A program made the position numbers and the translations under genes. Under the pieces are notes generated by a model. The model had not been told where the DNA came from and did no database searches. It saw only the letters and a list, made by a program, of their open reading frames with translations. 60,000 nt of DNA from Membranipora membranacea (taxonomy: Eukaryota > Bryozoa > Gymnolaemata > Cheilostomatida > Membraniporidae). Shown in pieces: positions 37,505 through 48,178 of this stretch (positions within the stretch are counted from its first letter, which is position 1; the number at the start of each line of letters is the position of its first letter). The stretch covers positions 22,928,062 through 22,988,061 of the forward strand of contig OU612074.1 in the NCBI GenBank assembly GCA_914767715.1, read 5' to 3'.

Positions 37505-40319
37505 AGACATACACCTAGCTAGCATAGTTTTATCTTTTAACCTCAATTGATCACGCATTCCATTTTTTGATGGCTGCCATGAAGAATACTCTGAATATTT
37601 TATTATTTAATTTGTGAATGTGTTAGTCAATGATTAATTTTAAAAAAAACTTTTGTAATGAACAATTAAAATAGAAGGATATAAATCAATTCCTCAGGTG
37701 CTCTTGAGTAACCTAAATGGGATTATCTTTGTTATTGAATGGATACAGTGACTGCTGATAATATTACTCGTTTTATAATTCACAATTTAACAGGATATAA
37801 TTGTTTTACATCTTGGTGCAGACAATTGCTTTCAAATTTTCATATTAATGATATTATTTGCTTCAATCTATATAAAATTATCTATCACATTGAATGTGTT
37901 AAATAATCACAGTGCATAAGTGAAGTGTGACGAGGAACCTTTTTGCTCTTTTGTGATGAGAAAATACACTCATAATTATACTGTATTTGATATTGCCTCA
38001 AATATGAGCATTTTAACATGTTAATCCATCTTGACATTTGTTCACTAGAATCCTGGGTTGTCTTTTGACAAGTAATTTTGGGACACCATATATGAGTATA
38101 TCTGTGAGAAATGACCTCCTGACAGCTATCTATTGTATGCCGTCTATAGAATATGATGAAGCTATGACTGTCCACTAAACTCCGAATTGAGATGTATGTA
38201 GGCCCACGCGGCCACATCAAAACAGCACTTTTTGAAGTACCATACTATCACAAAAGACAAAAGTATGCAAAGCGAAAGCAGATATAATATATATAAGCTC
38301 AGTGTCAGGCCCAAGGTGAAACAACATTAGCAAATGCTCACTCCGATGGTTTGTTCAAAAGCTTCAGGTGTCATACAATAACCCCCCCCCCCCCCTAATT
38401 CCCTTCTAACAGAGGCACTGTTGAAGTTTAGATCAGAGTACACAATATGGCGCAAAAATCATGGCTCAGAATAATTCATTTTAGCAATCAGGAGTGGGGA
38501 AACTTTTCAATATGGAGTAGCGTTGGTTGGGTGGTTGGCCATCAATAATGTTAAGTTGGTTGGATGAAGATATATTTCTTCTTTCTTTGATCCAGAACCA
38601 TTACAAGTTCTGTGATAAATGCCTACATTTCAAGTTCCTCCCATTTTACTGGTGACACCAGAAGCGAATCCAAATGCAGAAAAATTGGATAAAACGATAG
38701 GGATAATGACATAACATACACTGCGACATTGCATTGACTAGATTGGAAAGCAAGCACTATGTGCTCGACATCTACTTGACTCTTTGTTAGGTTATTTACT
38801 GAGGATGGTGACAAAAAGTAAAACATTCTCTACCTCAAGAAAAATTTTAATCTAATTTGCATATGTTTGGAGCTGCTCCCCCTCCAGCCATCAACACAAG
38901 ACAACATCGTTTTACTTGGATTTTACTAGGATAGGAGCAACCGGAAATGCAGGGGTGAAAATATTTTAATTGACATACAACTTATATTATAATCATGTGG
39001 GAATTTGCCAACCGCATTTACAGCCATGTTTTTTTTATTGTTATTCAGCAGACTGTTAGTACTGCAATGGTTGTCTGCACTTAGTTTTTGTAATAGAGGA
39101 GAACTCCGAAGGCACTTGGGTGCCTTTCTCAAGAATTGGATGTGACAACCCTGTCACAACCATCCAATGAGCTCATTAAAACCCAAGTATTTTAAAACTT
39201 TGAACGTGAGGTCACCCACTGGAAGTTAATGTCAAGTGACGGAGTTGAGAAAATGTTGGCTAGCCATAATTTTATTACTTCAAGCCATTTTCTCGAAATG
39301 CAAACTTTTCCTATTGAACTAACATTACTCCACTAGAGTAGCCCCATCATGTAAGTGGGGTCCAATGGTATTGAAGTAACTCACGGTTTAATCTTCTGGC
39401 AATTTCTGGCGGGAAGCCATGGTTTATTAGCTACTGAATACCATCAAATCATCTTCTGATCTAAAACCACATATTAAATATATATACGGGTGTGAATATT
39501 GAGTTTTTTGAGATATTCATATATCACTCTAAATACAATAGGACGATACACTTGATATTACATAATATTCAGGATAGTTGTCTAAAGATGGTTTGCAGTA
39601 AATTACTCCTCTAGCGGAGGTGGGAGTCTATATGAAGAAATGAGAGCAAATGTTAGCTTGCTTTAAATGTAGCTATTTGTGAATTTTCCCTGCTGCAAAT
39701 ACTTAACTCTCTTAGGGTATACACAATGTTACATTAACTGCCAGCAACTCACATTTCGGCACATATTATATAATATATTGACTATGGACCAAATTTGTTT
39801 CCCCTGAAACAGCTGAGGTTGGCTCAACAAGTATGAATGGCTGAGGATGAATTTTTTTCGCAATTCTAAGTTTTGGATTTTTTTACCAGATGTATTATTA
39901 CTGATGAAAACCGTGTAAGCCCTCTTTATTTCTCCCTATCTAGATATGAAGTTAGGGCACTGAGATCATTGCATTTGGAGCCGGATTCTAACATTTTAAC
40001 AAATTACAAATAACACAACACTTAAAAACCAAAATCACAATCTGATCGCTCACCAGGTGAGTGAGCAATACCTGCTAGGGGTCTCACTTTCAAATCGTTC
40101 AGTCAATGATTGAACTATATACATTCTGAGCGAGCGATTTGGGAGTGATGTTGTCTAATTGAAAGACCAAGTGGGCAATAATTTCGAGTGATGCGATAGT
40201 GATAATTTGCTTTAGTAAAGTATCGCTCTTTCTAATTGAAAGACACCCCTGATTCGCAAACTACAGAAGGCTACTAGTAGTGATAATAACTAACAGTTAC
40301 TAGCTAGACTTCTTAGTTA
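37505..40319. other. Intergenic, no gene recognised
   Basis: This is AT-rich sequence downstream of the polycystin-1-like gene. It includes the presumptive 3' UTR and a C homopolymer of about 15 near 38382-38396. The block 39985-40030 (ending AACACAACACTTAAA) recurs at 41078-41125, and 40256-40319 belongs to a repeat seen again at 48773. Open frames are all under about 115 codons and lack recognisable domains. Confidence 0.5.
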
Positions 40320-40388
40320 GTCTACTCATTCTTCACGACTGAGTAGTAGAGTACTACTCTACTACTCAGTCGTGAAGAATGAGTAGAC
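40320..40388. repeat. Perfect 33-bp palindrome with 3-nt loop
   Basis: The 33 bases starting GTCTACTCATTCTTCACGAC are followed by ACT and then by their exact reverse complement, ending GAATGAGTAGAC. This would form a strong cruciform or RNA hairpin. The left arm and the 60 bases before it have a diverged relative at about 48773-48889. Confidence 0.9.
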
Positions 40389-40547
40389 TTACAGAGTAGT
40401 GTGAGAGTAGCTTACCACTTTATCTGATGAATACTTGTTCTTCCTACACTAACTGCCTTCAAGTTGTTTGATGCGGTAGTCAAATGTCAATAGATGCCAA
40501 TACATTGATAATACTTTAAGAGACAGATTTCATTATCATTTCATTCA

Positions 40548-40652
40548 CCCCCCCCCCCCTTCCTTCACCTGCAATCTACCTTATCAATCTAATTAGTTAA
40601 CCACTAATTAGGTTGATAAGGTAGATAGCAGGTGAAGGGAGGGAGGGGGGGC
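40548..40652. repeat. Second hairpin with C-run and G-run arms
   Basis: A C13 run followed by CTTCACCTGCAATCTACC is mirrored by GGTAGATAGCAGGTGAAG followed by G-rich sequence. About 35 bp of arm pair with two mismatches around a short loop near 40598-40602. It lies 160 bp from the perfect palindrome. Confidence 0.8.
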
Positions 40653-42637
40653 TTTCAATGAGTATGAGATATGGTTACCAATTAGGCTACCGATGGTATC
40701 CTTGATTTGGACAATCAAATACAAATGATCACTGCGTCAGGGTAGCGAAGAGTATATCATGACCCATCATGAATCATAATAATGTAACTATTTGACACTC
40801 AGACACTCACTCTGTCCATCAAGATTTCTCAGGACAGAATTCAAACTACCAAAGGTTCTGATGCGTAACTCTGCCATTATCATGCCATACTGAATCAGTC
40901 TTTCTCCTGTATTCTCTGCAACAAATATTTAGTTGATGATGTGATAAAGTATGAATATAATACATTCCCAATGTCCTAAGTACATTATTTGCATTCAAAT
41001 TATTTGCAGTCTTATAACAAGGCTTTGCTGCTACACGGTTCATCCCTGGACCCTTCAATTTTCTCTGCATTGAGAGCCTGATTCTAGCATGTTGCCAAAT
41101 AACAAATAACACAACACTTAAAGACCTGGTTAAATCTACAATCCCTATGATGGAAACAGATTTGCCAGCCGTTGGTGAAGAAGTTTGTGAAGTTTTATAT
41201 CTGGTGTCTTGGAATGGAAACACTCGATCTATAGGTTTGATCAGCACATAACGCCAGCAAATTTGTAACTAAAATGATCATTCAAGATAATGAGCTGTGG
41301 CAAGGAGGGTGGAATATAGGGAAGAGGTGACTTGATATTGCGAGATGGAATAAGTTGTTCCCTCCATGAAAAAAAGAGCACAACTCCGATAGTCACTGAA
41401 CTCCTAATTACACTAACTGGCCGGCTTCAATGAAAAATTCTTGCTGAGGCCTGCCAGTGTTCAAGCAGTTTTACCAAATTTATGCCATGATACTTCAACG
41501 ATTACACCGACGCAATTATCATCAGTTAGCCTACACATATCACCTGACATTTATATCATCATATTACTAACGATGCTCGATGCAAGTGTAACAGTGGAGA
41601 TATCGATGCTTATAACCCCAGCCATCTCAAGCCTTTCTGGGTCAGTTCCCTGCTGCAACTTAATCAAATTTTACAACCGAAATTTAAAATTTGATTGTCT
41701 GCTTACCTGTTTGAATTGAGTAAGCTGAACGACTATTGATACTACGAGTTGTATCACATCTGCTATAAACCACCCAAACACTCTCTTCTTCATTGTACTG
41801 TTCTCAGTACTATTCTGCGGTCTGTGTTGCTTTACAATGTAGACTAAAATACAAAAAAAATCTGCAATCAAAAGGAGTCATTTCTTGTATCTAGGCCTAT
41901 CTACTTTTTTCCCAAATTAACAAGACGAATAATGAAACCAGTGTTATACTCTAGAGAGCTAGAACCTCTACAACACTTGAATACACCATTCTATTGATGA
42001 AGATTTACGTTTGGGAAACTTTTGCAATTGCGTGCAAGCTGGCAATGGTCTAGTTTCTCTCAGTAACCAATTTCTCTACTCTCCAACTACAGACCACTAT
42101 AACCAATGGTTGTCAGTGGTTGACCCTGAATTAAGGCGAAGTACATGCTTGCAACTCAAAGAGCCCACACATGTAATATTATATGCAATCCGCCCCCCTC
42201 CCCGATCACTGCTTATTATAATGAAATGACCACTGTGACGCAGTTGAGACTCTGTACAGCCAACAAATCATTTGAATTCAATACCATTGGCAAAAGGCAA
42301 GGTCTGCACTGGTTTCCTTCCTCTGGTGATCGGGGTTGGTATATTCTTTATTACATTATAGACCAGGGAATATTTCAATTAGCATGAGCTGTGCTTTGTA
42401 AACCAAAAGATCATTACAACTTAAATGCTCAATATCCTCGCTCCTTAGATAAATTTGTTCGCAAATAGTTCACACAAGAGCATAGTTCAATTGATTAGTG
42501 GCCAATTCTCGAACGAAGCTAAAAGCAGGTCTCGCCTACTAAGCTAGATGATGATGTACCACTTGGTCTTACATGCGCATGCTTGATCAGTAAATAAAGT
42601 GTATACTATTATGTATATAGTTTTGCTGTTTGTATTT
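40653..42637. other. Intergenic flank of the LTR element
   Basis: Apart from the two possible minus-strand exons (41551-41843) and a short dispersed repeat at about 41078-41125, I see no gene. The LTR retrotransposon is inserted at its right edge. Confidence 0.4.
41551..41843 (-). CDS. Two possible terminal exons of an unrecognised minus-strand gene
   Basis: On the minus strand, 41843-41707 is open between a TTTTGTATTTTAG acceptor and a GTAAGC donor. It encodes a segment containing MKKRVFGWFIADVIQLVVSI, a likely TM helix. It can be joined in phase 0 to 41652-41551, which begins QGTDPERLEMAGVISID and ends in TAA after 33 codons. I do not recognise the family. No further upstream exons were identified before the retrotransposon at 42643, so this could also be a decayed gene end or chance. 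Confidence 0.35.
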
Positions 42638-42642
42638 AAGGG

Positions 42643-42836
42643 TGTAGAGTACTATGTGAGTAATGGTATTACCTTAGTAAGAGTAGGCTTGATCCTAGTT
42701 CAGCTGTACTTCTCAGGTAATCTCCAGTTACCAGTTGCACCTTCAGGCTCTGCACATAGACTGGTTTCCTTCCGTATTTGACCTTCACCTTCTTATGATG
42801 ACCTCATACACAATCACGTGATGTTCTATCACTACA
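42643..42836 (-). repeat. 3' LTR
   Basis: This is a 194-bp LTR, with + strand ends TGTAGAGTACTATG and TATCACTACA. It appears identical to 48179-48372. Flanked outside by AAGGG. Confidence 0.95.
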
Positions 42837-42846
42837 TCTCCCCTTT
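42837..42846 (-). other. Polypurine tract
   Basis: The minus strand reads AAAGGGGAGA directly against the 3' LTR, as expected for the plus-strand DNA primer of reverse transcription. Confidence 0.85.
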
Positions 42847-43072
42847 AGTTTTCACCATATAGTAAATCCCCGACAGGTGCAACGGCACCATCAAACTGGA
42901 ACAATCAATCTTCACACCACGCATCAGTATCTTTGTATGTATATAAATGTCCATGCTAACAACGTATGTACAATAAGTATATGGGAAAACTAACAAAAAT
43001 GAACAGAACAATATTTACATTTGGACGAACAGTGGACAAACATTAATAAGAAATTGTCTTTTCTCTTTATTG

Positions 43073-43753
43073 TTACGTGGTGTATTTCAGGATAACTCGC
43101 TGAAATTCCACAGCCCATTCGTCTAATATCTGCTGCGTAACATGTAGTCCGTCTCTTAGGTACCGGTCCCGGAATGCATAGTGCTGTTTCTTCCTATGGA
43201 AAATCCTATTATTAAGGCACGGTGCAAGCACATTGTACTTTGTATTGAATCTCATGATGTGGCGATTCTCTGTCGCAACATGACCTCTAATCTTAGCATT
43301 CCAATCGTTATAAAACGATGTCATTATTGGGCGTCGAGCTGTTAGTCCATTATACATCGTAAAGTTCATGGGGAATAGCGGACAGACAACTGGAGAAATG
43401 TGTAGAAATGACAGCTCGTTATAAAATGGTGCAAATAGTTGATGTACTGTGTGTAAGTTGTGACCACAAAAAGCAACTTCCCTTCTACTTCTATGGAGAG
43501 AAGTAAACCTCAATGGTCCAACTAGAATATACACATGCTTATTAATGAACAAGCGTCTATTGTCAATCATGTACTTCCTGGCCCCCTCCCAATCGAGACC
43601 ATTTATAGATATTACTTCAACATCTGGTATCGTGAGACGCCTCACTAGAGAGTTACCCAATACAATAAATGTCCTAGAGTTCATCTGTAAATATAAATGA
43701 ATACGTGATTGATTGTGTGCACCGATAGAAAAAGGAACAAAAAATTTGAACAT
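43073..43753 (-). CDS. LTR element ORF3: SGNH/GDSL hydrolase-like protein
   Basis: This is a 226-codon ORF beginning 16 nt after the pol stop, in the position where env lies in some Ty3/gypsy elements. It has no signal peptide, TM segment or glycoprotein features. Instead, block I-like GNSLVRRL (about residues 33-40), a small-residue turn GLDWEGA, a hydrophobic strand YILVGPLRF and a C-terminal DGLH (about residues 200-203) resemble SGNH hydrolase blocks I, II, III and V. The nucleophile Ser and the Asp-x-x-His pair are kept, while the usual GDS Asp is Asn and the block III Asn is not evident. Function in the element is unknown. Confidence 0.6.
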   Translation of the reverse strand: MFKFFVPFSIGAHNQSRIHLYLQMNSRTFIVLGNSLVRRLTIPDVEVISINGLDWEGARKYMIDNRRLFINKHVYILVGPLRFTSLHRSRREVAFCGHNLHTVHQLFAPFYNELSFLHISPVVCPLFPMNFTMYNGLTARRPIMTSFYNDWNAKIRGHVATENRHIMRFNTKYNVLAPCLNNRIFHRKKQHYAFRDRYLRDGLHVTQQILDEWAVEFQRVILKYTT

Positions 43754-43769
43754 AAACAGGTAGACTTAG

Positions 43770-46700
43770 CTAGTATTCTTCATCATAGCGTTTGGGAGCT
43801 CTGATGGGTCTGTTACTGCGACTACGTTTGATAGGTGCAATGGCACCTGCATATTGGTTGGCAGCAAAAGCTACCTTAGACTGTTTAGTGGCAATGGCCA
43901 CTTTGGACTGGTTGGCGGCAATAGCTACCTTACATTTACGCCCTACTTCAGGTGCACTAGCACCCAACGAACTTGAGGCAACGGCCTCCGTAACTGGTGG
44001 CGAGGCAACAGCCCCGTAAACCTGTTGTAAAGGCGCAACAGCACCTTTTGACTGTAGAGGCGCAACGGCACCTGCGACTTGTTCCGGTGCAAGAGCACCA
44101 GTGACTGGTGTTGGTGCAACAGTACCAACCGGACTTTGATGCTCGTATCGTCCAGAGGCCACAGCCTCTGTGACTGGTGGGGAAGCATAAGCTCCCGCCA
44201 AATTATCGGACGCGACTGCTACCTGTACTGCCGATGGTGGAGGTATGAGCTCTTGACCTTCTCTTCTGTTTTTAAGTGTTGTGGGATCAGGGACCTTGGT
44301 GATTTGTGCTCGATTTCTTCGTAGAATCGACCCATCTTTCTCCAATAACACTTCTCGTCCATTCGTTCCCACAACTATAGCTATCTGGGGTTTTCTCTTC
44401 GTACCGTCAACAACTCTGACTTGCTGCAACAATCTCAAAGGACTTCTTTCCCTCACAGCGAATCTTTTGTTGTAATTAGTTGCTAGACGTGACTTGATTG
44501 CAGTATCTTTGGATTTGAATCGATTCACATCTACAGATCTGAAGTTGTTAATTCCCATAGAATTGAGTCCTCTTCCAAAGAGAAGCATTGCTGGTGAATA
44601 ACCATTTTCTAATGGTGTGTCGCGATAACTGCAGAGTGCTGCCTGTAAATTGATGTTTTTGTTCAAAAACCCTTTAACTGTTTGTACTGCTCGTTCAGCT
44701 TCGCCATTACTTTGTCCTCTATGCGGAGCTGAAGTAATGTGAACTACATCCCATTTAGTAAGAAACTTCTGGAATATTTCTCCTTTGAAATATGTAGCAT
44801 TGTCAGTTACGAGTGAGTGAGGGATGCCCAACATACAAAACACGTCTTCTAGCTGTCTGATTATGGTCTTGGCCTCACAATCTTCAATGCGTCTTGCCAC
44901 TATATATCTGCTATAAAAATCTACTAGCACTAAATATTGGATAGAATCTTTCTCGCACACATCTGTTGCCAGACGCCACCATGTCCTATCTGGAAGAGGA
45001 GTCTGAGCAATCGGTTCTCTTGCTACATTCCTGAATGGAATACAGCTAGTACACATTTTTACCAACTCTCGTATTTCCGCTGTCATCCCTGGCCACCATA
45101 CCAACTCTGTTGCTCGACGAATGCACTTTGATTCTCCTTGGTGACCTTTGTGGATGTCCTCTAACACTTTATCCCGTTCCATTCTAGGTATGTACACTCT
45201 ATCCCAATAGTATATAACTCCATCAATCTCCGTGAGAAAGTCCTTGAACGTAAAATACTTCTGCACCATTGGGTTGACTTTGACATACACTGGCCATCCC
45301 TCACGTATATACTGTAGGAGTATAGTTGACTCTTCGTCTGCTAGTATTGCTGCTTTGATTCTATCTCTTCTTCTCTGTGATATGGGCAGGGACTCTGCTA
45401 TTTCGCTTACTACCAGCTCGTTAGTGCTTTCTGAATCCATTCCACCAGGTAATGGAGCTCTGGATAACGCATCTGCTAATACTAACTTCTCTCCTGGCGT
45501 GTATGATATCGAGTAAGTATATGCCATCATCCGTAATCGAAATCTCTGCACTCTAATAGGTAGCCTAGCCAATTCTTTATCTCCTAACACCGATATCAAT
45601 GGTTTGTGATCTGTCTCTATCCTGAATTTTCTTCCTGCTAGATAGTAATGAAACTTCTCACATCCCCAACAAATTGCTAGAGCCTCCTTTTCTATTTGTG
45701 CGTATCTCGTTTCCGCCGGATTCATCGATCTTGAAGCGAATGCCACAGGTTTCCAACTGCCTTCCACTTTCTGCAATATAGCAGCTCCTAGACCATATGA
45801 GCTAGCGTCTGTACTTAGCAACGTCTCTGCTTCCAACTGGTAGGGAGTGAGCGTTGGAGCTCTGGCCAGTTTCCGCTTTAACTCTTCAAATTGTCTTTGT
45901 TGTTCAGCGTTCCATATCCACTCTCTGTCTTTCTGTAACAGTTGTCTCAACGCTGAAGTGTCTTCTGCCAATGTTGCTGTGAACTTACCAATGTAATTCA
46001 CAATTCCAAAGAATCTACGTAATTCCTTCCTGTTCTTTGGTGCAGCGAATTCTGTGATTGCTTTAGTCTTCTCTGGATCTACGTGAATTCCTTCATTGTT
46101 GATAATGTGTCCCAAGAACTTCACTTCTGGCTTGCTAAATACACACTTATCTGGATTCAACGTAATACCTGCTGTACTCAATCTCTGTATCACTGCTTCT
46201 AACCTAGCATCATGTTCTTCTTGTGTTTCACCACAGATAAGTATGTCATCCATCTGACAGATCACACCTTCCAACCCCTCCAATACTTTTAGCATTTCAC
46301 GCTGAAAGATTTCTGGAGCAGATGATATTCCAAATGGTAATCGTCGACAAAAATACCTCCCGAACGGTGTGATAAACGTTGTCAGTTTCTGGGCTTGCTC
46401 GCTTAGTCTTAGCTGCCAATAACCTGAGTTTGCATCCAGTTGACTAAATATTTTCGCACTTCCCAGGGCACTTAGCGTCTCTTCTGTAGTTGGTAATGGG
46501 TAGTATTCTCTCAACACTGCCTGGTTCAGTCGGGTAAAATCAATGCATACGCGGATACTTTGATTTTTCTTTGGCACGACTATACAGGGCGCGCACCATT
46601 TTGTTGGAGCTTTTATTTTCTGAATAACTCCCAATGACTCCATCCTGTCAAGTTCCTTCTTTAGAGGTCCACGTCTTGCTGCTGCTATTCTTCTAGGTAC

Positions 46701-47147
46701 GGCCTGTGCAAACGGAATTGCGTCCTCTCTTAGTGTTATATTGACTGATGTTTTCATTGATCCAAGTCCCGTGAACAGTTTTGGAAACCTATCCACCCAA
46801 GTATTCTCACTGACTGAGTTTATGAACTTTATGAGATTCAGCTTCTTTATTGTAGGCTTTCCTAGGAGAGGAGTTACTAAGCCGTTGACAAAGAATATAG
46901 TTTCCTCCACTTCACTGTGTTTAGTCTTCAAGGATACTATAGCTTTTCCAGCCACTTGCAAGAGTTGATTCCCAGCTGCCCTCAACTTCTTGTTTGTAGG
47001 GGTCAGTTTCATCCTCAGCTCCCTATTAAGTTCGGCCGGTATTGCTGTAACTGCTGCTCCTGAATCTACTTTAAAATTTATTTTCTTGTTATTGTTGACT
47101 GTTATTTCTGAGAACCATGCTGAATCTGTCTCTGTAACTGTATCTAG
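43770..47147 (-). CDS. pol: LTR element pol: protease, RT, RNase H, integrase
   Basis: The frame runs from just after the gag UGA to TAG at 43770-43772. The protease motif (DSGA, near 47067-47056) lies before the first internal ATG at 47012, so translation must enter from gag. Numbering from that ATG, RT spans about residues 90-300 with LDANSGYWQ and active site MDD. RNase H is about 390-510 (STDASSYGLGA). The integrase HHCC finger and D-D-E core lie at about 630-840 (ATD, VTDNA, NGEAER). The last ~150 residues are an Ala/Val/Pro-rich tail of degenerate repeats (GAVAP-like) ending in a basic KRYDEEY region. No frame break was seen. Confidence 0.95.
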   Translation of the reverse strand, partial: LDTVTETDSAWFSEITVNNNKKINFKVDSGAAVTAIPAELNRELRMKLTPTNKKLRAAGNQLLQVAGKAIVSLKTKHSEVEETIFFVNGLVTPLLGKPTIKKLNLIKFINSVSENTWVDRFPKLFTGLGSMKTSVNITLREDAIPFAQAVPRRIAAARRGPLKKELDRMESLGVIQKIKAPTKWCAPCIVVPKKNQSIRVCIDFTRLNQAVLREYYPLPTTEETLSALGSAKIFSQLDANSGYWQLRLSEQAQKLTTFITPFGRYFCRRLPFGISSAPEIFQREMLKVLEGLEGVICQMDDILICGETQEEHDARLEAVIQRLSTAGITLNPDKCVFSKPEVKFLGHIINNEGIHVDPEKTKAITEFAAPKNRKELRRFFGIVNYIGKFTATLAEDTSALRQLLQKDREWIWNAEQQRQFEELKRKLARAPTLTPYQLEAETLLSTDASSYGLGAAILQKVEGSWKPVAFASRSMNPAETRYAQIEKEALAICWGCEKFHYYLAGRKFRIETDHKPLISVLGDKELARLPIRVQRFRLRMMAYTYSISYTPGEKLVLADALSRAPLPGGMDSESTNELVVSEIAESLPISQRRRDRIKAAILADEESTILLQYIREGWPVYVKVNPMVQKYFTFKDFLTEIDGVIYYWDRVYIPRMERDKVLEDIHKGHQGESKCIRRATELVWWPGMTAEIRELVKMCTSCIPFRNVAREPIAQTPLPDRTWWRLATDVCEKDSIQYLVLVDFYSRYIVARRIEDCEAKTIIRQLEDVFCMLGIPHSLVTDNATYFKGEIFQKFLTKWDVVHITSAPHRGQSNGEAERAVQTVKGFLNKNINLQAALCSYRDTPLENGYSPAMLLFGRGLNSMGINNFRSVDVNRFKSKDTAIKSRLATNYNKRFAVRERSPLRLLQQVRVVDGTKRKPQIAIVVGTNGREVLLEKDGSILRRNRAQITKVPDPTTLKNRREGQELIPPPSAVQVAVASDNLAGAYASPPVTEAVASGRYEHQSPVGTVAPTPVTGALAPEQVAGAVAPLQSKGAVAPLQQVYGAVASPPVTEAVASSSLGASAPEVGRKCKVAIAANQSKVAIATKQSKVAFAANQYAGAIAPIKRSRSNRPIRAPKRYDEEY

Positions 47148-47153
47148 TCATAA
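47142..47153 (-). promoter_or_regulatory. Probable UGA readthrough site between gag and pol
   Basis: On the minus strand gag ends TTA TGA CTA GAT. Gag (start 48005) and pol (ATG 47012) share the same frame, and the frame between them is open apart from this single TGA at 47150-47148. UGA followed by CUAG is an established high-readthrough context in animal genes. I infer that Gag-Pol is made by stop-codon readthrough rather than by frameshifting. Confidence 0.75.
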
Positions 47154-48005
47154 ATCATCTGCTAGAAATAGGCTGTCAGTTTCCTCAACCAAGTGATCCG
47201 TCATTCTTGAATTGAGTTCACTTATCGATTTACCCTTCTTTTTACACACTACTGACTTCGCCCAGTGTCCTTTCTCACTGCAGACTTTGCACATTGTGTG
47301 TTTGGCTGGACAGATCTTTCCTCTGTGAAATGATTTCAGACAGAATTTACATGGACTATCTGCTGAAGGATATGCTGCTGATGAATATTCTGCTTTCTTC
47401 TTGTAGTCTTGTCTGCTACTAACATAGTCGATGTTCTCATCATTCCCTTCGTTGAATTTTGATGTCTGCTGATGGTTGCTGACCCATTGTTTGGCCTTTT
47501 GTATGCACTTGTGGAGATCCAAATCATCTAAGTCGATCAGGTATTCACGTAGTTTACTATCACGCACTCCTACTACAATTCGATCCCTCACCAAGTCGCC
47601 TTTGACCGTACCATATTCACACTGATCTGCTTGGTTCTGCAGCTCCACGATATATTGATGAATGCTTTTCTCACCTTGTTTCATCGTGTTGAACTTCGCT
47701 CTTTCGTATATAACGTTCTTGACTGGTTCAAAATAGTTATCAAACATACGGATAGTGTTTTCTAATGTTTCCTTCTTATTCTCTACCGACTCATCATATT
47801 CAAACTGAGCATAAATTGGCACACTCTCATTACCCATCTGCACCAGCATGTTAGATATTTGTTCAGGCTCAGACATAGCAGCATATTTCTTAGCAATCTT
47901 ATAAATGTCAAATTGCATCTTGAATGTCTTCCAGGCAGCGGATAAATTACCACTGGAAAAGTCTATTCTCTTACAGAATTTGTCGTCTTTCAATCCTTCT
48001 GCCAT
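47148..48005 (-). CDS. gag: LTR element gag
   Basis: This 285-codon ORF starts at ATG 48005-48003, 173 nt inside the 5' LTR. The N-terminal two thirds are helical and capsid-like, with an YIVELQNQADQCEYG segment typical of Ty3/gypsy Gag capsids. The C-terminal third has a CX2CX4HX4C zinc knuckle (starting CKFC, about residue 222) and a second, atypical CX2CX4HX6C one (starting CKVC). It would package element RNA into particles. It ends in the UGA described separately. Confidence 0.9.
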   Translation of the reverse strand: MAEGLKDDKFCKRIDFSSGNLSAAWKTFKMQFDIYKIAKKYAAMSEPEQISNMLVQMGNESVPIYAQFEYDESVENKKETLENTIRMFDNYFEPVKNVIYERAKFNTMKQGEKSIHQYIVELQNQADQCEYGTVKGDLVRDRIVVGVRDSKLREYLIDLDDLDLHKCIQKAKQWVSNHQQTSKFNEGNDENIDYVSSRQDYKKKAEYSSAAYPSADSPCKFCLKSFHRGKICPAKHTMCKVCSEKGHWAKSVVCKKKGKSISELNSRMTDHLVEETDSLFLADDL

Positions 48006-48160
48006 TCTCTATTAGTCAATATATACCTTGTAGATAGGGATCAATGTTCTTCTAATCATAAACTGAGTTACGGTCACTTTTTCTCATGAAAGAAAATTTT
48101 CCCGCCAAATTTTTCTAAGAGTAATTGGCCTCTGTATCTATTCAAGTATTCCCAGAATGA

Positions 48161-48178
48161 CTTTGACTTCTGGCACCA
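48161..48178 (-). other. Primer-binding site
   Basis: Directly next to the 5' LTR the minus strand reads TGGTGCCAGAAGTCAAAG. TGG plus GCCAGAAGT resembles the complement of an animal tRNA-Leu 3' end (usual PBS form TGGTGTCAGAAGT), so tRNA-Leu is the likely primer. Confidence 0.75.

Noticed and set aside
43792-45516. + strand ORFs opposite pol
   Set aside because: They are antisense shadows of the LTR element's pol gene.
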